Shown here: positions 8,887 through 17,920 of the stretch, one piece after another
How the letters are laid out: each line of letters opens with the position of its first letter
Numbering within the stretch: the first letter of the stretch is position 1
Made by a program: the position numbers and the translations under genes
Origin: Nostoc mirabile CHAB5784
Lineage (GTDB): Bacteria > Cyanobacteriota > Cyanobacteriia > Cyanobacteriales > Nostocaceae
Length of the DNA stretch: 64,000 bases
Assembly (NCBI RefSeq): GCF_020829645.1
Contig: NZ_JAIVFS010000021.1
Coordinates: 48,879-112,878 of the forward strand
Direction: 5' to 3'
The notes under the pieces: model-generated
Told to the model about the DNA's origin: nothing
Databases searched by the model: none
Seen by the model: the letters and a program-made list of their open reading frames with translations, nothing else

Positions 8887-10605
8887 ATGCCTGACTTCCT
8901 CAGCAACTTCCTTTCAACTTCCTTCATTCCCCACGGGCATTGTTACCTCTGGAAGCCGGGTTTAGTCTGGCTACATTTAACTTCAGATGCATTGACTGCG
9001 ATCGCTTATTACTCAGTCGCCATAGCAATTATTTACTTTAGAAATCAGCGCAAAGATTTGCCAGCCAACACTGTAACCCTCCTCACTGGGTACTTTTTTG
9101 TCTTTGCCCTGTGTGGCACCACCCATATAATGGGAGTAGTTACACTCTGGTATCCCATTTATTGGTTTACAGGGCTGCTGAAAGCCTTCAATGCTCTATG
9201 GTCATCCTATGCGTTCACCTTTTTATTGATTCCGTTAATTCCAATTGCTCTAGATGCACCAAGTCCAGCCCAGCTAGCCATCACCAACCAGGAACTGTTA
9301 GATAGCCGAAGCCGTATCCAATCGATCAATGTGGAGCTGGAGCAACGGGTCAAAGAACGCACAGCACAACTAGAAGCGTCCAATCGCGCCAAAGATGAAT
9401 TGTTAATCCGCGAACAAGTCATCCGAGCTGAGGCTGAGGCAGCTAATCGCGCTAAAGACGAGTTTCTCTCAGTTCTCTCTCATGAATTGAGAACACCGCT
9501 CAATGCCATCTTGGGGTGGTCGCAGATGTTACGCAAGCAACATCTGAGTCAGGATAGAATAATGCGTGCCTTGGAGACGATCGAGCGGAACGCAAGGTCT
9601 CAAACAAAGATTGTTGAAGATATCCTGGATATCTCTGGGATGATCACAGGCAAGCTACGTTTGCAAGTCCGTCCAGTCAACCTAGTTACAGTAATTGAGG
9701 CAGCGATTGAGTCTGTGCGGCTGGCAGCTGAGGCAAAGTCAATTCGCATTCAAAGCCTCTTAGATTCTTCAAAAAATCCTATATCTGGTGATGCCGACCG
9801 TTTACAGCAAGTCCTTTGGAACCTGCTTTCAAACGCCATCAAATTCACACCCAAAGGAGGGCGATTACAGATCCGCTTGGAACGGGTCAATTCCCATGTC
9901 GAAATTACCGTTAGCGATACAGGAGTTGGCATCAGCCCGGATTTTCTACCCTATGTCTTCGATCGCTTCCGCCAACACGACAGTACCACCACCCGAAGTT
10001 ATGGTGGACTAGGTTTAGGGTTAGCAATTGCTCGTCAACTAATTGAATTACATGGCGGGACAATAACCGTGGCAAGTCCAGGAATCGGACAGGGGACAAC
10101 CTTTATTGTCAAGCTGCCCGTCATGATTATCCACAAACCATCAAGTGAGCCAGAGGCATTAGACTCGATCGCTGAAGTTGATGGCAAGATTGATGCTCCG
10201 CTTACATTGTCAGGCTTACAGATATTGGTTGTGGAGGACGAGGCAGATTCGCTAGAATTGCTAAGTACAATTTTGCAAGAGTATGGTGCCCAAGTCATTT
10301 CCGTTGCCTCTGTCAGTGAAGCATTGGAAATCATCGAAAACGCGACAAGTCAGAGGTTAGATGTTTTAGTGAGCGATATTGGGATGCCGAATGAGGATGG
10401 CTACTCCCTAATTCGGAAACTGCGGCAACTTGAAGCACAGCGTGGCGGTCGGATGCCAGCCGTTGCACTAACGGCGTATGCAAGAAGCGACGATCGCAAA
10501 CAGGCTTTGTTAGCAGGCTTTCAGATGCATCTTCCCAAACCCGTAGAAGCAGCGGAGTTAGCGACGGTGATTGCTAGTCTGACAGGACGAACGGGAAGAT
10601 TTTAA
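8887..10605 (+). CDS. Ethylene-receptor-like hybrid histidine kinase
   Basis: The 572-residue protein starts with three membrane helices (about 27-52, 63-83, 93-121) that match the ethylene-binding domain of plant ETR1 and Synechocystis Etr1: Asp34 and Tyr41/42 in helix 1 and Cys76-x3-His80 (CGTTH) in helix 2, the copper ligands. A coiled coil (about 140-190) leads to a HisKA domain with His199 in LSHELRTPLN, an ATPase domain (N box LWNLLSNAIKF at 310-320, DTGVGIS, GGLGLGLA) and a C-terminal receiver with Asp497 (SDIGMPNEDG) and LPKPV. It should sense a small ligand in the membrane and phosphorylate its own receiver. There is no GAF domain, unlike ETR1. No dedicated response regulator is adjacent. 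Confidence 0.9.
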   Translation: MPDFLSNFLSTSFIPHGHCYLWKPGLVWLHLTSDALTAIAYYSVAIAIIYFRNQRKDLPANTVTLLTGYFFVFALCGTTHIMGVVTLWYPIYWFTGLLKAFNALWSSYAFTFLLIPLIPIALDAPSPAQLAITNQELLDSRSRIQSINVELEQRVKERTAQLEASNRAKDELLIREQVIRAEAEAANRAKDEFLSVLSHELRTPLNAILGWSQMLRKQHLSQDRIMRALETIERNARSQTKIVEDILDISGMITGKLRLQVRPVNLVTVIEAAIESVRLAAEAKSIRIQSLLDSSKNPISGDADRLQQVLWNLLSNAIKFTPKGGRLQIRLERVNSHVEITVSDTGVGISPDFLPYVFDRFRQHDSTTTRSYGGLGLGLAIARQLIELHGGTITVASPGIGQGTTFIVKLPVMIIHKPSSEPEALDSIAEVDGKIDAPLTLSGLQILVVEDEADSLELLSTILQEYGAQVISVASVSEALEIIENATSQRLDVLVSDIGMPNEDGYSLIRKLRQLEAQRGGRMPAVALTAYARSDDRKQALLAGFQMHLPKPVEAAELATVIASLTGRTGRF

Positions 10606-10743
10606 TTTGTTCTAGGGATATTTGTCAAGTTAAACTTTAGTTTAAGGTGGGCGATCGCATCCTTATTCCCTGCACTGTTGCTTAGAGCTAATACTCATAC
10701 TGTCGGGCTGTTGAGTGCCGATTTTGAGCCACTAGTAAAACAA

Positions 10744-10948
10744 CTTTTTATCTGAATTTTTTAGAATTGTAGGTTGGGTTGAACATTCGTGTTACCCAAC
10801 AATTAACGCTTGATGTTGGGTTTCGTTCCTCAAACGCCACTTGCTTCAAGTCGGGCATTGCCCGCCCAACGCAGTGGCTCCCCAACCTACACAGGTTAAG
10901 GTTTTCATGCCTAACCCAAGCGTATTGCTTTTTATCTGAATTTTTTAG
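10744..10948. repeat. REP-like palindrome between perfect 21-bp direct repeats
   Basis: A 21-base sequence starting CTTTTTATCTGAATTTT occurs identically at 10744-10764 and 10928-10948. Between them is a palindromic repeat with ends GTAGGTTGGGTTG (10769) and CCCAACCTAC (10890), a family seen again at 31613 and 46559. The right-hand direct repeat runs into the PHO box. Confidence 0.8.
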
Positions 10949-10976
10949 TAACCTCACCTTACCTTTGCCTTAACCA
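10947..10976 (+). promoter_or_regulatory. PHO box (SphR/PhoB-type site), three 8-mers
   Basis: Three 8-base repeats lie exactly 11 bases apart: AGTAACCT (10947), CTTACCTT (10958) and CTTAACCA (10969), separated by CAC and TGC. The cyanobacterial PHO box is three PyTTAACC(T/A) units with 3-base spacers; these match at 6, 6 and 8 positions. A possible -10 (TATAGG, about 10997-11002) lies 20 bases on. The site sits 55 bases before the start of a phosphoesterase gene. Confidence 0.7.
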
Positions 10977-11030
10977 AATAAAACCAGTATTTGCTGTATA
11001 GGTAACAACTTTGATGGTTTAACACAGCAA

Positions 11031-14000
11031 ATGCTAAATTTCAAGCGTCAGCGATATCTCCTACTCAGCCTGCTGGTAGCAGCAGTAATAGTAGTAAGTG
11101 GTATCCAGGTAGTCAGCGCCGTGCTGACGACTAGCCCGGTTGGCGACCTTGCCGAAGGTGGGGCATTATTACCCACAGGTCAGATAATCACACCCGCAGC
11201 AGCACCAGGCTCAACTTTCGCACCTTTGGCGACTGGTTTGCGTACAGATAATAATGCTGATGCTGCCGAAGCTGTAACCACAGCCCTCAGCCCTGATGGT
11301 AAAACTCTACTGGTGCTTACCAGTGGCTATAACCAGAACTTTAAGGATGAAAATACTGGTGCTAATCTCACTTATCCTGTCTTAGACCCCTTAACTGGCA
11401 AACCGAGTGCTACAACAACTCGAAAAGCCGAATGGGTTTTTGTCTATGATGTCAGCAACGGTAAGTTAGTTAAACGGCAGCAGATTAACATTCCCAATAC
11501 GTATAATGGCCTAGCTTGGGCAAAAGACGGCAAAGGCTTTTATGTATCAGGCGGCATTGATGATCGTGTTTATGCTTATGCCTCTAATGGTAGCCAGTAT
11601 TTGCCAAATGCTCCCTTCATTTTGCTAGGACACAATTCCGAACAAACTGCGCCCTTCCCTAGCTACGATGGTGGTTTGTTGAAAGACACGCCAGCTAAAC
11701 TTGCATCCACAGGAGCAGTTGTCGCAGGTCTTGCTGTCAGCAAAGATGGCAAAACTTTAGTAGCTGCTAATTTTGAAAACGACTCAATATCAATTGTTGA
11801 TACTACTACCCGTCAGGTACTCAAGGAAATTAAGTTCTTTAGACCAGGCGATCGAATAGCAACAGGAGAATTTCCTTTTGATGTAGCTATTAAGAGTGCA
11901 GAAAACGGTGCGGCGGCTAAAGTCTTTGTTACTAGCCAACGCGATAACGAGGTGGTTGCTGTTAGCATTGCTTCCGGGCAAATTACCCGTATACCTGTAG
12001 GTAGCCAACCAAACAAGGTGCTGTTATCAACAGACCAAAAGCGACTGTATGTAGCTAACGGGAATAGTGACTCGGTTTCAGTCCTTGACACAAATACCAA
12101 TAGCGTTGTCCAAACGATCTCTCTGTCACGACCGAGTGATCAGTACAAAGGAGCAAATCCCAACTCTGTAGCTCTGAGTCCAGATGAACGTCAGCTTTAC
12201 GTGACTCTAGGCGGTGAGAACGCTGTTGCTGTTGTGGACTTGCAATCATCTGGTCGGGTGATTGGACGTATCCCTACTGGCTGGTATCCCAATTCTGTAA
12301 GCGTCAGTAAAGATGGTCAAAAGCTTTACGTTGTCAATGCCAAAAGCAATTCTGGCCCCAACCCCTCCAATAACCGAACAACACCAGCAGGACTAGCACG
12401 CAACACAACTTTTAGAAACGACTACAACTGGGCTTTGGAAAAAGCTGGAATCTCAGTTATTCCAGTTCCCAAAGGTGGGGCTTTAGCTAGCCTTTCGGAA
12501 CAGGTAGATAGAAACAACGGTTTCTACAATCGCCGTCCTGACCGGACAATGAGGTTTCTCCAGAATAAAATTAAGCACGTTATCTACATCGTTAAAGAAA
12601 ATCGCACCTACGACCAGGTACTCGGTGATTTACCTGTTGGTAACGGTGACCCCGCGCTGACTTTATTCCCGCAATCGATTTCACCCAACCATCACAAGTT
12701 AGCCCTTGACTTTGTGACTTTTGATAACTTCTATGATTCTGGTGAGTCAAGCGGTGTGGGCTGGAACTGGTCTACATACGGACGGACTACCGATTACACT
12801 GAAAAAACTCAGTCAGTACTTTATGGCAACGCTGGGTTTAGCGGTTTGACATACGACTACGAAGGTACTAACCGTAACATTAACCTTGCCCTACCGCAAA
12901 CTTCCTCTAATCCTTCCCAATTAAATACACGAGTAACGGGAGTGTTAGATCCCTCTGGTCAATCTTCTATTTTGCCTGGAGATCAAGATGTAAATGCCCC
13001 CGTAGGCGATGGCGAACTGAATTCAAACGCTATCGGCGGCTATCTTTGGGATGCAGCATTGCGTGCTGGTAAGACTGTACGCAATTACGGTTTCTTCGTT
13101 GACGGCAACTACAGTAGTGCCCAAGCAGATCCCACAAAACCAGATCCCACCAACCCGCTTTACATCCCTATCTCCCCAAATCCTGCTGCTAATAATATTC
13201 CCCAAGCTGTAGCTGCTAAAACTGTATTGTTGGATAAAACTGACATCTATTTCCGCGGATACGACCAAAAGAATTCTGACATCTATCTCTACAACGAATG
13301 GGCACGGGATATTGATAGCTATCTGGCAAGGAATGAATTGCCCAACTTGTCACTAGTGCGTTTGCCTCACGACCACTTTGGTGATTTTGGTAACGCCATA
13401 GCTGGTTTGAATACTGCCCCACTGCAAATGGCTGATAATGATTATGCCGTCGGCTTGCTGGTAGAGAAAATCTCCAAGTCTCTTCTGTGGAAAGAAACTG
13501 CGATCGTTGTGGTAGAAGATGATTGCCAGAATGGCCCTGACCATGTTGATAGTCATCGCTCAGTAGTCTACATTATTTCGCCTTACACTAAGCGAAATGT
13601 CGTAATCAGCACTAACTACAACACTGTTAGCCTGGTGCGAACAATGGAAGATTTACTGAACATTGGTTATTTAGGAATGAATGACGCCAATACCAAACCA
13701 ATGTCGGATGCATTCACTAGAGAACCAAACTTTACTGCTTATAAAGCTGTCGTCCCAGGTAACTTGTGTGCTGATCCTGTAGATCCCAAACTAGTGCCAG
13801 CTTGCCAAGACAAGAATGTCGAAAAGACAGCAGCTATTCCTCCCCTGCGTAACAAACAGTGGTGGACGCAAGCAACCAAGGACTTCTACTTTGAAGTCGA
13901 AGATAAGTTAGATCCTGAGAAATTCAACCGCGTACTTTGGGCTGGGATTCAAGGCGACAATGTGCCTTATCCAACAGAGCGCAGCCATGCCGACCTTGGC

Positions 14001-14069
14001 CAAAATCGCGCCCAACTTCTCAAAAAATGGAGTTTGAGTACAGATAACCTCTCTGCTCAAGCAAACTAA
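11031..14069 (+). CDS. Secreted YncE-like beta-propeller/phosphoesterase fusion
   Basis: The 1012-residue protein has an N-terminal signal peptide (basic MLNFKRQR, hydrophobic core, cut near VVSA). A YVTN/YncE beta-propeller follows from about 80 to 450, with repeats such as LAVSKDGKTLVAANFEND and VALSPDERQLYVTLGGEN. From about residue 513 there is a phosphoesterase domain of the phospholipase C/acid phosphatase family (KHVIYIVKENRTYDQVLGD, FVTFDNFYDSGESSG, IVVVEDDCQNGPDHVDSHR). It should release phosphate from organic phosphoesters outside the cell. The PHO box just upstream indicates induction under phosphate starvation. It appears to be transcribed alone. Confidence 0.88.
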   Translation: MLNFKRQRYLLLSLLVAAVIVVSGIQVVSAVLTTSPVGDLAEGGALLPTGQIITPAAAPGSTFAPLATGLRTDNNADAAEAVTTALSPDGKTLLVLTSGYNQNFKDENTGANLTYPVLDPLTGKPSATTTRKAEWVFVYDVSNGKLVKRQQINIPNTYNGLAWAKDGKGFYVSGGIDDRVYAYASNGSQYLPNAPFILLGHNSEQTAPFPSYDGGLLKDTPAKLASTGAVVAGLAVSKDGKTLVAANFENDSISIVDTTTRQVLKEIKFFRPGDRIATGEFPFDVAIKSAENGAAAKVFVTSQRDNEVVAVSIASGQITRIPVGSQPNKVLLSTDQKRLYVANGNSDSVSVLDTNTNSVVQTISLSRPSDQYKGANPNSVALSPDERQLYVTLGGENAVAVVDLQSSGRVIGRIPTGWYPNSVSVSKDGQKLYVVNAKSNSGPNPSNNRTTPAGLARNTTFRNDYNWALEKAGISVIPVPKGGALASLSEQVDRNNGFYNRRPDRTMRFLQNKIKHVIYIVKENRTYDQVLGDLPVGNGDPALTLFPQSISPNHHKLALDFVTFDNFYDSGESSGVGWNWSTYGRTTDYTEKTQSVLYGNAGFSGLTYDYEGTNRNINLALPQTSSNPSQLNTRVTGVLDPSGQSSILPGDQDVNAPVGDGELNSNAIGGYLWDAALRAGKTVRNYGFFVDGNYSSAQADPTKPDPTNPLYIPISPNPAANNIPQAVAAKTVLLDKTDIYFRGYDQKNSDIYLYNEWARDIDSYLARNELPNLSLVRLPHDHFGDFGNAIAGLNTAPLQMADNDYAVGLLVEKISKSLLWKETAIVVVEDDCQNGPDHVDSHRSVVYIISPYTKRNVVISTNYNTVSLVRTMEDLLNIGYLGMNDANTKPMSDAFTREPNFTAYKAVVPGNLCADPVDPKLVPACQDKNVEKTAAIPPLRNKQWWTQATKDFYFEVEDKLDPEKFNRVLWAGIQGDNVPYPTERSHADLGQNRAQLLKKWSLSTDNLSAQAN

Positions 14070-14081
14070 TCAAAACAACAG

Positions 14082-14282
14082 AGTCATTAGTTATTAGTTA
14101 TTAGTCATTAGTCATTAGTCATTAGTCCTTGAATACCACGTCCAAAGAGTGAACGTGGTTTGAATTAGTCATTGATAAGAAATTTTTTGGACGCCACAAG
14201 AGGCGGGGTATGCATCTGCATAGCTTCTTTACCAATGACCAATGACCAATGACCAATGACCAATGACCAATGACTAATGACT
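14082..14282. repeat. Heptanucleotide short tandem repeats, opposed
   Basis: A run of TCATTAG-type heptamers (about 14082-14127) is followed about 100 bases on by a run of CCAATGA/CAATGAC heptamers (14232-14282). The two runs are partly complementary and could fold together. Such arrays are typical of heterocystous cyanobacteria. They separate the phosphoesterase from the next gene. Confidence 0.85.
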
Positions 14283-14337
14283 ACTTAATCAAGTCTATTT
14301 ACATAGTTTTCGTGAATTTATCTTGAGGGAAATTGAT

Positions 14338-14880
14338 ATGAAATTGGTCTGGCAATTAACGCTTGCTACTAGTTGTGCCTTAATTTTTGCTGCCGTAGGT
14401 GCAAAATCGGTATCTGCCGCACTGATTAATTACGCTTTTAGCGTCGATAGTCCTGTAACTAAAGGAGAAGGTTTTTTTAGTTTCGATGATTCAACTTTCA
14501 GTGAGGATAATATTCCGGTAGCACTAGTTGAATCACTAAGTTTTCAATTCAACAATGACTCTAATATTTACACCGAAAAGGATGATACTGAATATCCAGG
14601 ATATCCGATTGTATTTTCAACCACATTTTTAACAGGTACGGAATCTGTTGGATTGCAATATGTGTTCTTCGATAAAGCTAATCCTTTAAGCTCCATCACA
14701 TACACAATTGATGGATATGATTTTGCGATCGCTTCTGCCGATGATATCCAAATTGGCTCAGGTAAAGTTACTTATAGACAAGTTCCTGAGCCTGCAACTT
14801 TAGGTGGCACTTTCATTGCTTGCAGCATTGGCTGGCTCATGAAAAGAAAGTTAACATCAAATAAAAAGGTTAAAGCTTAA
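14338..14880 (+). CDS. PEP-CTERM exported protein
   Basis: The 180-residue protein has a signal peptide (MKLVWQLTLATSCALIFAA, cut near VSA) and a C-terminal PEP-CTERM signal: VPEPATLGGTFIACSIGW followed by a basic tail KRKLTSNKK. PEP-CTERM proteins are exported and processed by an exosortase, often in relation to exopolysaccharide. The middle is a beta-rich domain of unknown role. The ATG at 14338 follows GAGGGA at a good distance and is preferred to an upstream TTG. Confidence 0.85.
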   Translation: MKLVWQLTLATSCALIFAAVGAKSVSAALINYAFSVDSPVTKGEGFFSFDDSTFSEDNIPVALVESLSFQFNNDSNIYTEKDDTEYPGYPIVFSTTFLTGTESVGLQYVFFDKANPLSSITYTIDGYDFAIASADDIQIGSGKVTYRQVPEPATLGGTFIACSIGWLMKRKLTSNKKVKA

Positions 14881-14925
14881 CCTTAGCTTGAGCTTTCAAT
14901 GATGGGAAATGACTAATGACTCAAA

Positions 14926-14950
14926 ATCCCACGGCTAAAAACCGTGGGAT
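14926..14950 (+). terminator. Hairpin after the PEP-CTERM gene
   Basis: ATCCCACGG and CCGTGGGAT form a perfect 9-bp stem with a 7-base loop, 46 bases after the stop. There is only a weak T stretch after it (TTAATTTCTTT). It may be a terminator or the foldback end of an IS200/IS605-type element, whose ends often look like this. Confidence 0.45.
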
Positions 14951-15116
14951 GAGTTAATTTCTTTAAATACCCAGATAATTTGCCATTAGAGATTTATGAA
15001 AATTCTAGTTACAGTATTTACAGGCAAGTGAGTCTGGTGAGTTCAATCAATAAATAATCGGTACAGTCAACCTGCACCGATTACTAAGTCTCACTCGAAT
15101 TAAACATCCCATTGTT

Positions 15117-16193
15117 TCACGCCAATGCTGAAGCTTGGGGTTTGGCAAAAATCATCCGTCCTGCTGTGGTTTGTAAAGCACTGGTGACTACCACTCGCAA
15201 TTCACCACCGACATAACTACTACCTTCCTCAACGACTACCATTGTGCCGTCATCTAGGTAGCCAATACCTTGACTCGGTTCTTTGCCTTCCTTGAGAATT
15301 TTCAAATCAAGGTTGTCGCCAGGTAAATAACTGGGACGGACGGCGTTCACTAAATCATTCACATTTAAAACAGGGACTTTCTGAACGCTAGCGACTTTAG
15401 ACAAGTTGTAGTCGTTGGTTAGCAATGTGCCACTAATTTCTTGGGCAAAGCGCACTAACTTGGCATCCACTGTGGGAATATCTTCGTAGTCAACTGCATT
15501 AATCACGATGCGATCGGGATATTCTTCTTTAATACGGTTGAGAATTTCTAGTCCTCGTCTTCCCCGCACCCGCTTTTGGTCTTTACTAGCATCGGCTACT
15601 TGTTGGAGTTCTTGCAAGACAAACTGCGGTACGAGAATTTGCCCTTCTAAAAACCCTGTTTCTAGTAATGCTTCAATGCGACCATCAATAATGCAACTGG
15701 TATCTAAAACTTTGGTATTGGCGGGTTTTAGCGTTCCTTCCACAACCATCGATTCGACGGTATTGGGATTAATAAACCGCAATAAACCTCGCCCGTGGGT
15801 GTCTGCCAAATTCATGCCAGTGACGGAGAGGATAATACTACCGACAACTGCCACCAGTGGCTTAATAAATCCAAAATCTGCCGGGATGGGTAACAAAAAT
15901 AGTGGGGCTAGCATCAGGTTAGCTAGTAATAGCCCAATCACTAAGCCGATCGCACGAGTTAAGATAACTTCCAGAGGCATTTCTTTGATTTGTGATTCTA
16001 GGCGACGATATGTCGTCTGGAAACTCAGCCCGATCGCACCACCAATAATAGCGGCAAAGACGGCAACAACTAAGCGTAAAGCTTCAAGATTTGTTACCTG
16101 ATCTAGTGTGCCATTGGGCAGTAGTTCAATGCTGTAGAACCCTATTCCCGACGCTGCCAGGATGAATGAAAAAATAATAATGGCGTCAAGCAT
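15117..16193 (-). CDS. Membrane PIN/TRAM-domain protein (YacL-like)
   Basis: The 358-residue protein has about four N-terminal membrane segments (LDAIIIFSFILAASGIGFYS; LVVAVFAAIIGGAIGL; a GLVIGLLLANLMLAPLF region; LVAVVGSIILSVTG). A PIN domain follows (VLDTSCIIDGR, then DAKLVRFAQ and LLTNDYNL) and a C-terminal TRAM domain (EPSQGIGYLDDGTMVVVE). The acidic PIN residues are present, so it is a probable membrane-anchored RNase; TRAM would bind RNA. It is conserved across cyanobacteria and Firmicutes (YacL). The ATG at 16193 is chosen over a TTG seven codons earlier. Confidence 0.88.
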   Translation of the reverse strand: MLDAIIIFSFILAASGIGFYSIELLPNGTLDQVTNLEALRLVVAVFAAIIGGAIGLSFQTTYRRLESQIKEMPLEVILTRAIGLVIGLLLANLMLAPLFLLPIPADFGFIKPLVAVVGSIILSVTGMNLADTHGRGLLRFINPNTVESMVVEGTLKPANTKVLDTSCIIDGRIEALLETGFLEGQILVPQFVLQELQQVADASKDQKRVRGRRGLEILNRIKEEYPDRIVINAVDYEDIPTVDAKLVRFAQEISGTLLTNDYNLSKVASVQKVPVLNVNDLVNAVRPSYLPGDNLDLKILKEGKEPSQGIGYLDDGTMVVVEEGSSYVGGELRVVVTSALQTTAGRMIFAKPQASALA

Positions 16194-16214
16194 GGTTGTC
16201 TTGTTTTCCTGCAA

Positions 16215-16598
16215 CTGTGGTAACCGATAAAGTTAAGTATTTTTTATTTCATCGGTAAGATAAACTCATCAATATTGACTTACACTAAGGGTTTAGTAGG
16301 GCAATATCTGCAATTATTATAACCAAAGGCTTTTATCTTCATATTTTTCATTGTTTCGTTGTAAAACGACAAAAACTTGTAAAAAAACTACTCATTTTGT
16401 AAGAATTCAGAATCCAGAATCCAGAAGTCAGAATTAAGAAGACTTTGATACCCAAACTTAATAATTTTAATAAAATCAAGAAGTTATTGCACGCTTGATT
16501 TTACAAATATTCTGGTTCCTGACTCCAGAAGGACTGAATTCTTACTTCATTTTTATTGTCTCTAATTCGCAGTTGGCTTAACTTAATCTTTTCGCAAA
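16215..16598. other. Divergent intergenic region with CAGAATC heptamers
   Basis: This gap separates the divergent PIN/TRAM and hemW genes. It holds a short heptamer run (CAGAATCCAGAATCCAGAAG, about 16409-16428) and a partly complementary stretch near 16510-16540 (CTGACTCCAGAAGG). No gene was seen. Confidence 0.5.
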
Positions 16599-17780
16599 AT
16601 GAGTCAAAAATTTAGTATTTCTGGAATTGCGAGTTCTGCGTATGTGCATATTCCCTTTTGCAGACGGCGGTGTTTTTATTGTGATTTCCCGGTGTCTGTT
16701 GTGGGCGATCGCTTGCGGGGCGAAACATCTGGTACTATCTCCCAATATGTTGAGGTGCTATGTCAAGAAATTGCCATTACACCAGCATTTGGTCAACCCC
16801 TGAAGACAATTTTCTTCGGTGGTGGTACTCCTTCGCTGCTATCAATAGAGCAGTTACAACGGATAGTAACAGAACTAGAGAAGCATTTTGGGATTGCGTC
16901 TGGGGCAGAAATTTCTATGGAAATTGACCCAGCTACCTTTGATTTAGCCCATATAGCAGGCTATCGCAATGTCGGCGTGAACCGGGTAAGTTTAGGTGTA
17001 CAAGCCTTTCAATCAGAATTATTGCAAAGGGCGGGGCGATCGCACTCAGTTGAAGATATTTTTGCAGCTGTGGAACTAATCCACCAAGTCGAGATTCCCG
17101 AATTTAGCTTAGACTTAATTTCGGGGTTGCCGCATCAGTCTTTGGATCAATGGCAGGATTCCCTAGAAAAAGCGGTAGCGCTTGTACCCACTCACATTTC
17201 CATCTACGATCTTACCATCGAGCCAGGTACAGCCTTTGGTCGTTACTATAAACCTGGCGATACTCCAATGCCTACGGATGAAGCCACAGTCAAAATGTAC
17301 CAGATGGGGCAGCAGGTTTTGACTAGTGCAGGTTATGAGCATTATGAAATTTCTAATTATGCTCAACCTGGTCATCAGTGTCGGCATAATCGAGTCTATT
17401 GGGAAAACCGTCCTTACTATGGCTTTGGTATGGGTGCGGCGAGTTATATTGACGGGAAACGCTTCACTCGTTTGCGTAAAACTAGGGATTATTACCAGTG
17501 GGTACAAGCTGGCGGTGTGATTGATTGTGATGTGACTCCCCCAAAGGAAGTATTGTTAGAAACGTTAATGTTGGGGTTGCGTTTGGCGGAGGGTTTGAGT
17601 TTGGCGGCGTTGGTGGAGGGGTTTGGGAAAGAGAAGGTGGAGGAGATTTGCTGGTGTTTACAAGAGTATTTTGATAAAGGTTGGGTGGAAGTTGCAGAGG
17701 GAAGGTTGCGTTTGATTGATCCCCAAGGGTTTTTGTTTTCTAATGTGGTGTTAGCGGAGTTGTTTGAGAAGTTGGGGTGA
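16599..17780 (+). CDS. hemW: HemW, radical SAM heme chaperone (HemN-like)
   Basis: The 393-residue protein has the radical SAM cluster motif Cys21-x3-Cys25-x2-Cys28 (IPFCRRRCFYCDF), FFGGGTPSLL, the EIDPATF strand and a C-terminal HemN-like winged domain. Its N-terminus is short: it lacks the extension with the extra cysteine of true coproporphyrinogen III oxidase HemN, which places it with HemW, a heme-binding protein that delivers heme to apoproteins. It is commonly annotated as an oxygen-independent coproporphyrinogen oxidase-like protein. It is a single gene starting at ATG 16599. Confidence 0.85.
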   Translation: MSQKFSISGIASSAYVHIPFCRRRCFYCDFPVSVVGDRLRGETSGTISQYVEVLCQEIAITPAFGQPLKTIFFGGGTPSLLSIEQLQRIVTELEKHFGIASGAEISMEIDPATFDLAHIAGYRNVGVNRVSLGVQAFQSELLQRAGRSHSVEDIFAAVELIHQVEIPEFSLDLISGLPHQSLDQWQDSLEKAVALVPTHISIYDLTIEPGTAFGRYYKPGDTPMPTDEATVKMYQMGQQVLTSAGYEHYEISNYAQPGHQCRHNRVYWENRPYYGFGMGAASYIDGKRFTRLRKTRDYYQWVQAGGVIDCDVTPPKEVLLETLMLGLRLAEGLSLAALVEGFGKEKVEEICWCLQEYFDKGWVEVAEGRLRLIDPQGFLFSNVVLAELFEKLG

Positions 17781-17892
17781 CGAACCGCAGAGGCAATAGA
17801 GTTGCCAGTGCGCCCTTGCGGTTAAGAGACTTGTCCCTTGCGCGTCTCCCCTTGGGAGAAGCAACTGGCGCGGCACAGAGAGAGGAGGGGAG
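17781..17892. repeat. Dispersed repeat (GAACCGCAGAGG...GGCGC... family)
   Basis: The repeat starts CGAACCGCAGAGGC and ends AACTGGCGCGGCACAGAGAG. It is related to copies at 35590-35672 and, inverted, 50790-50900. It fills the whole gap between hemW and the next gene apart from the final 28 bases. Confidence 0.75.
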
Positions 17893-17920
17893 ATTTTAAG
17901 CTGATGAGGATTGAGGATTG

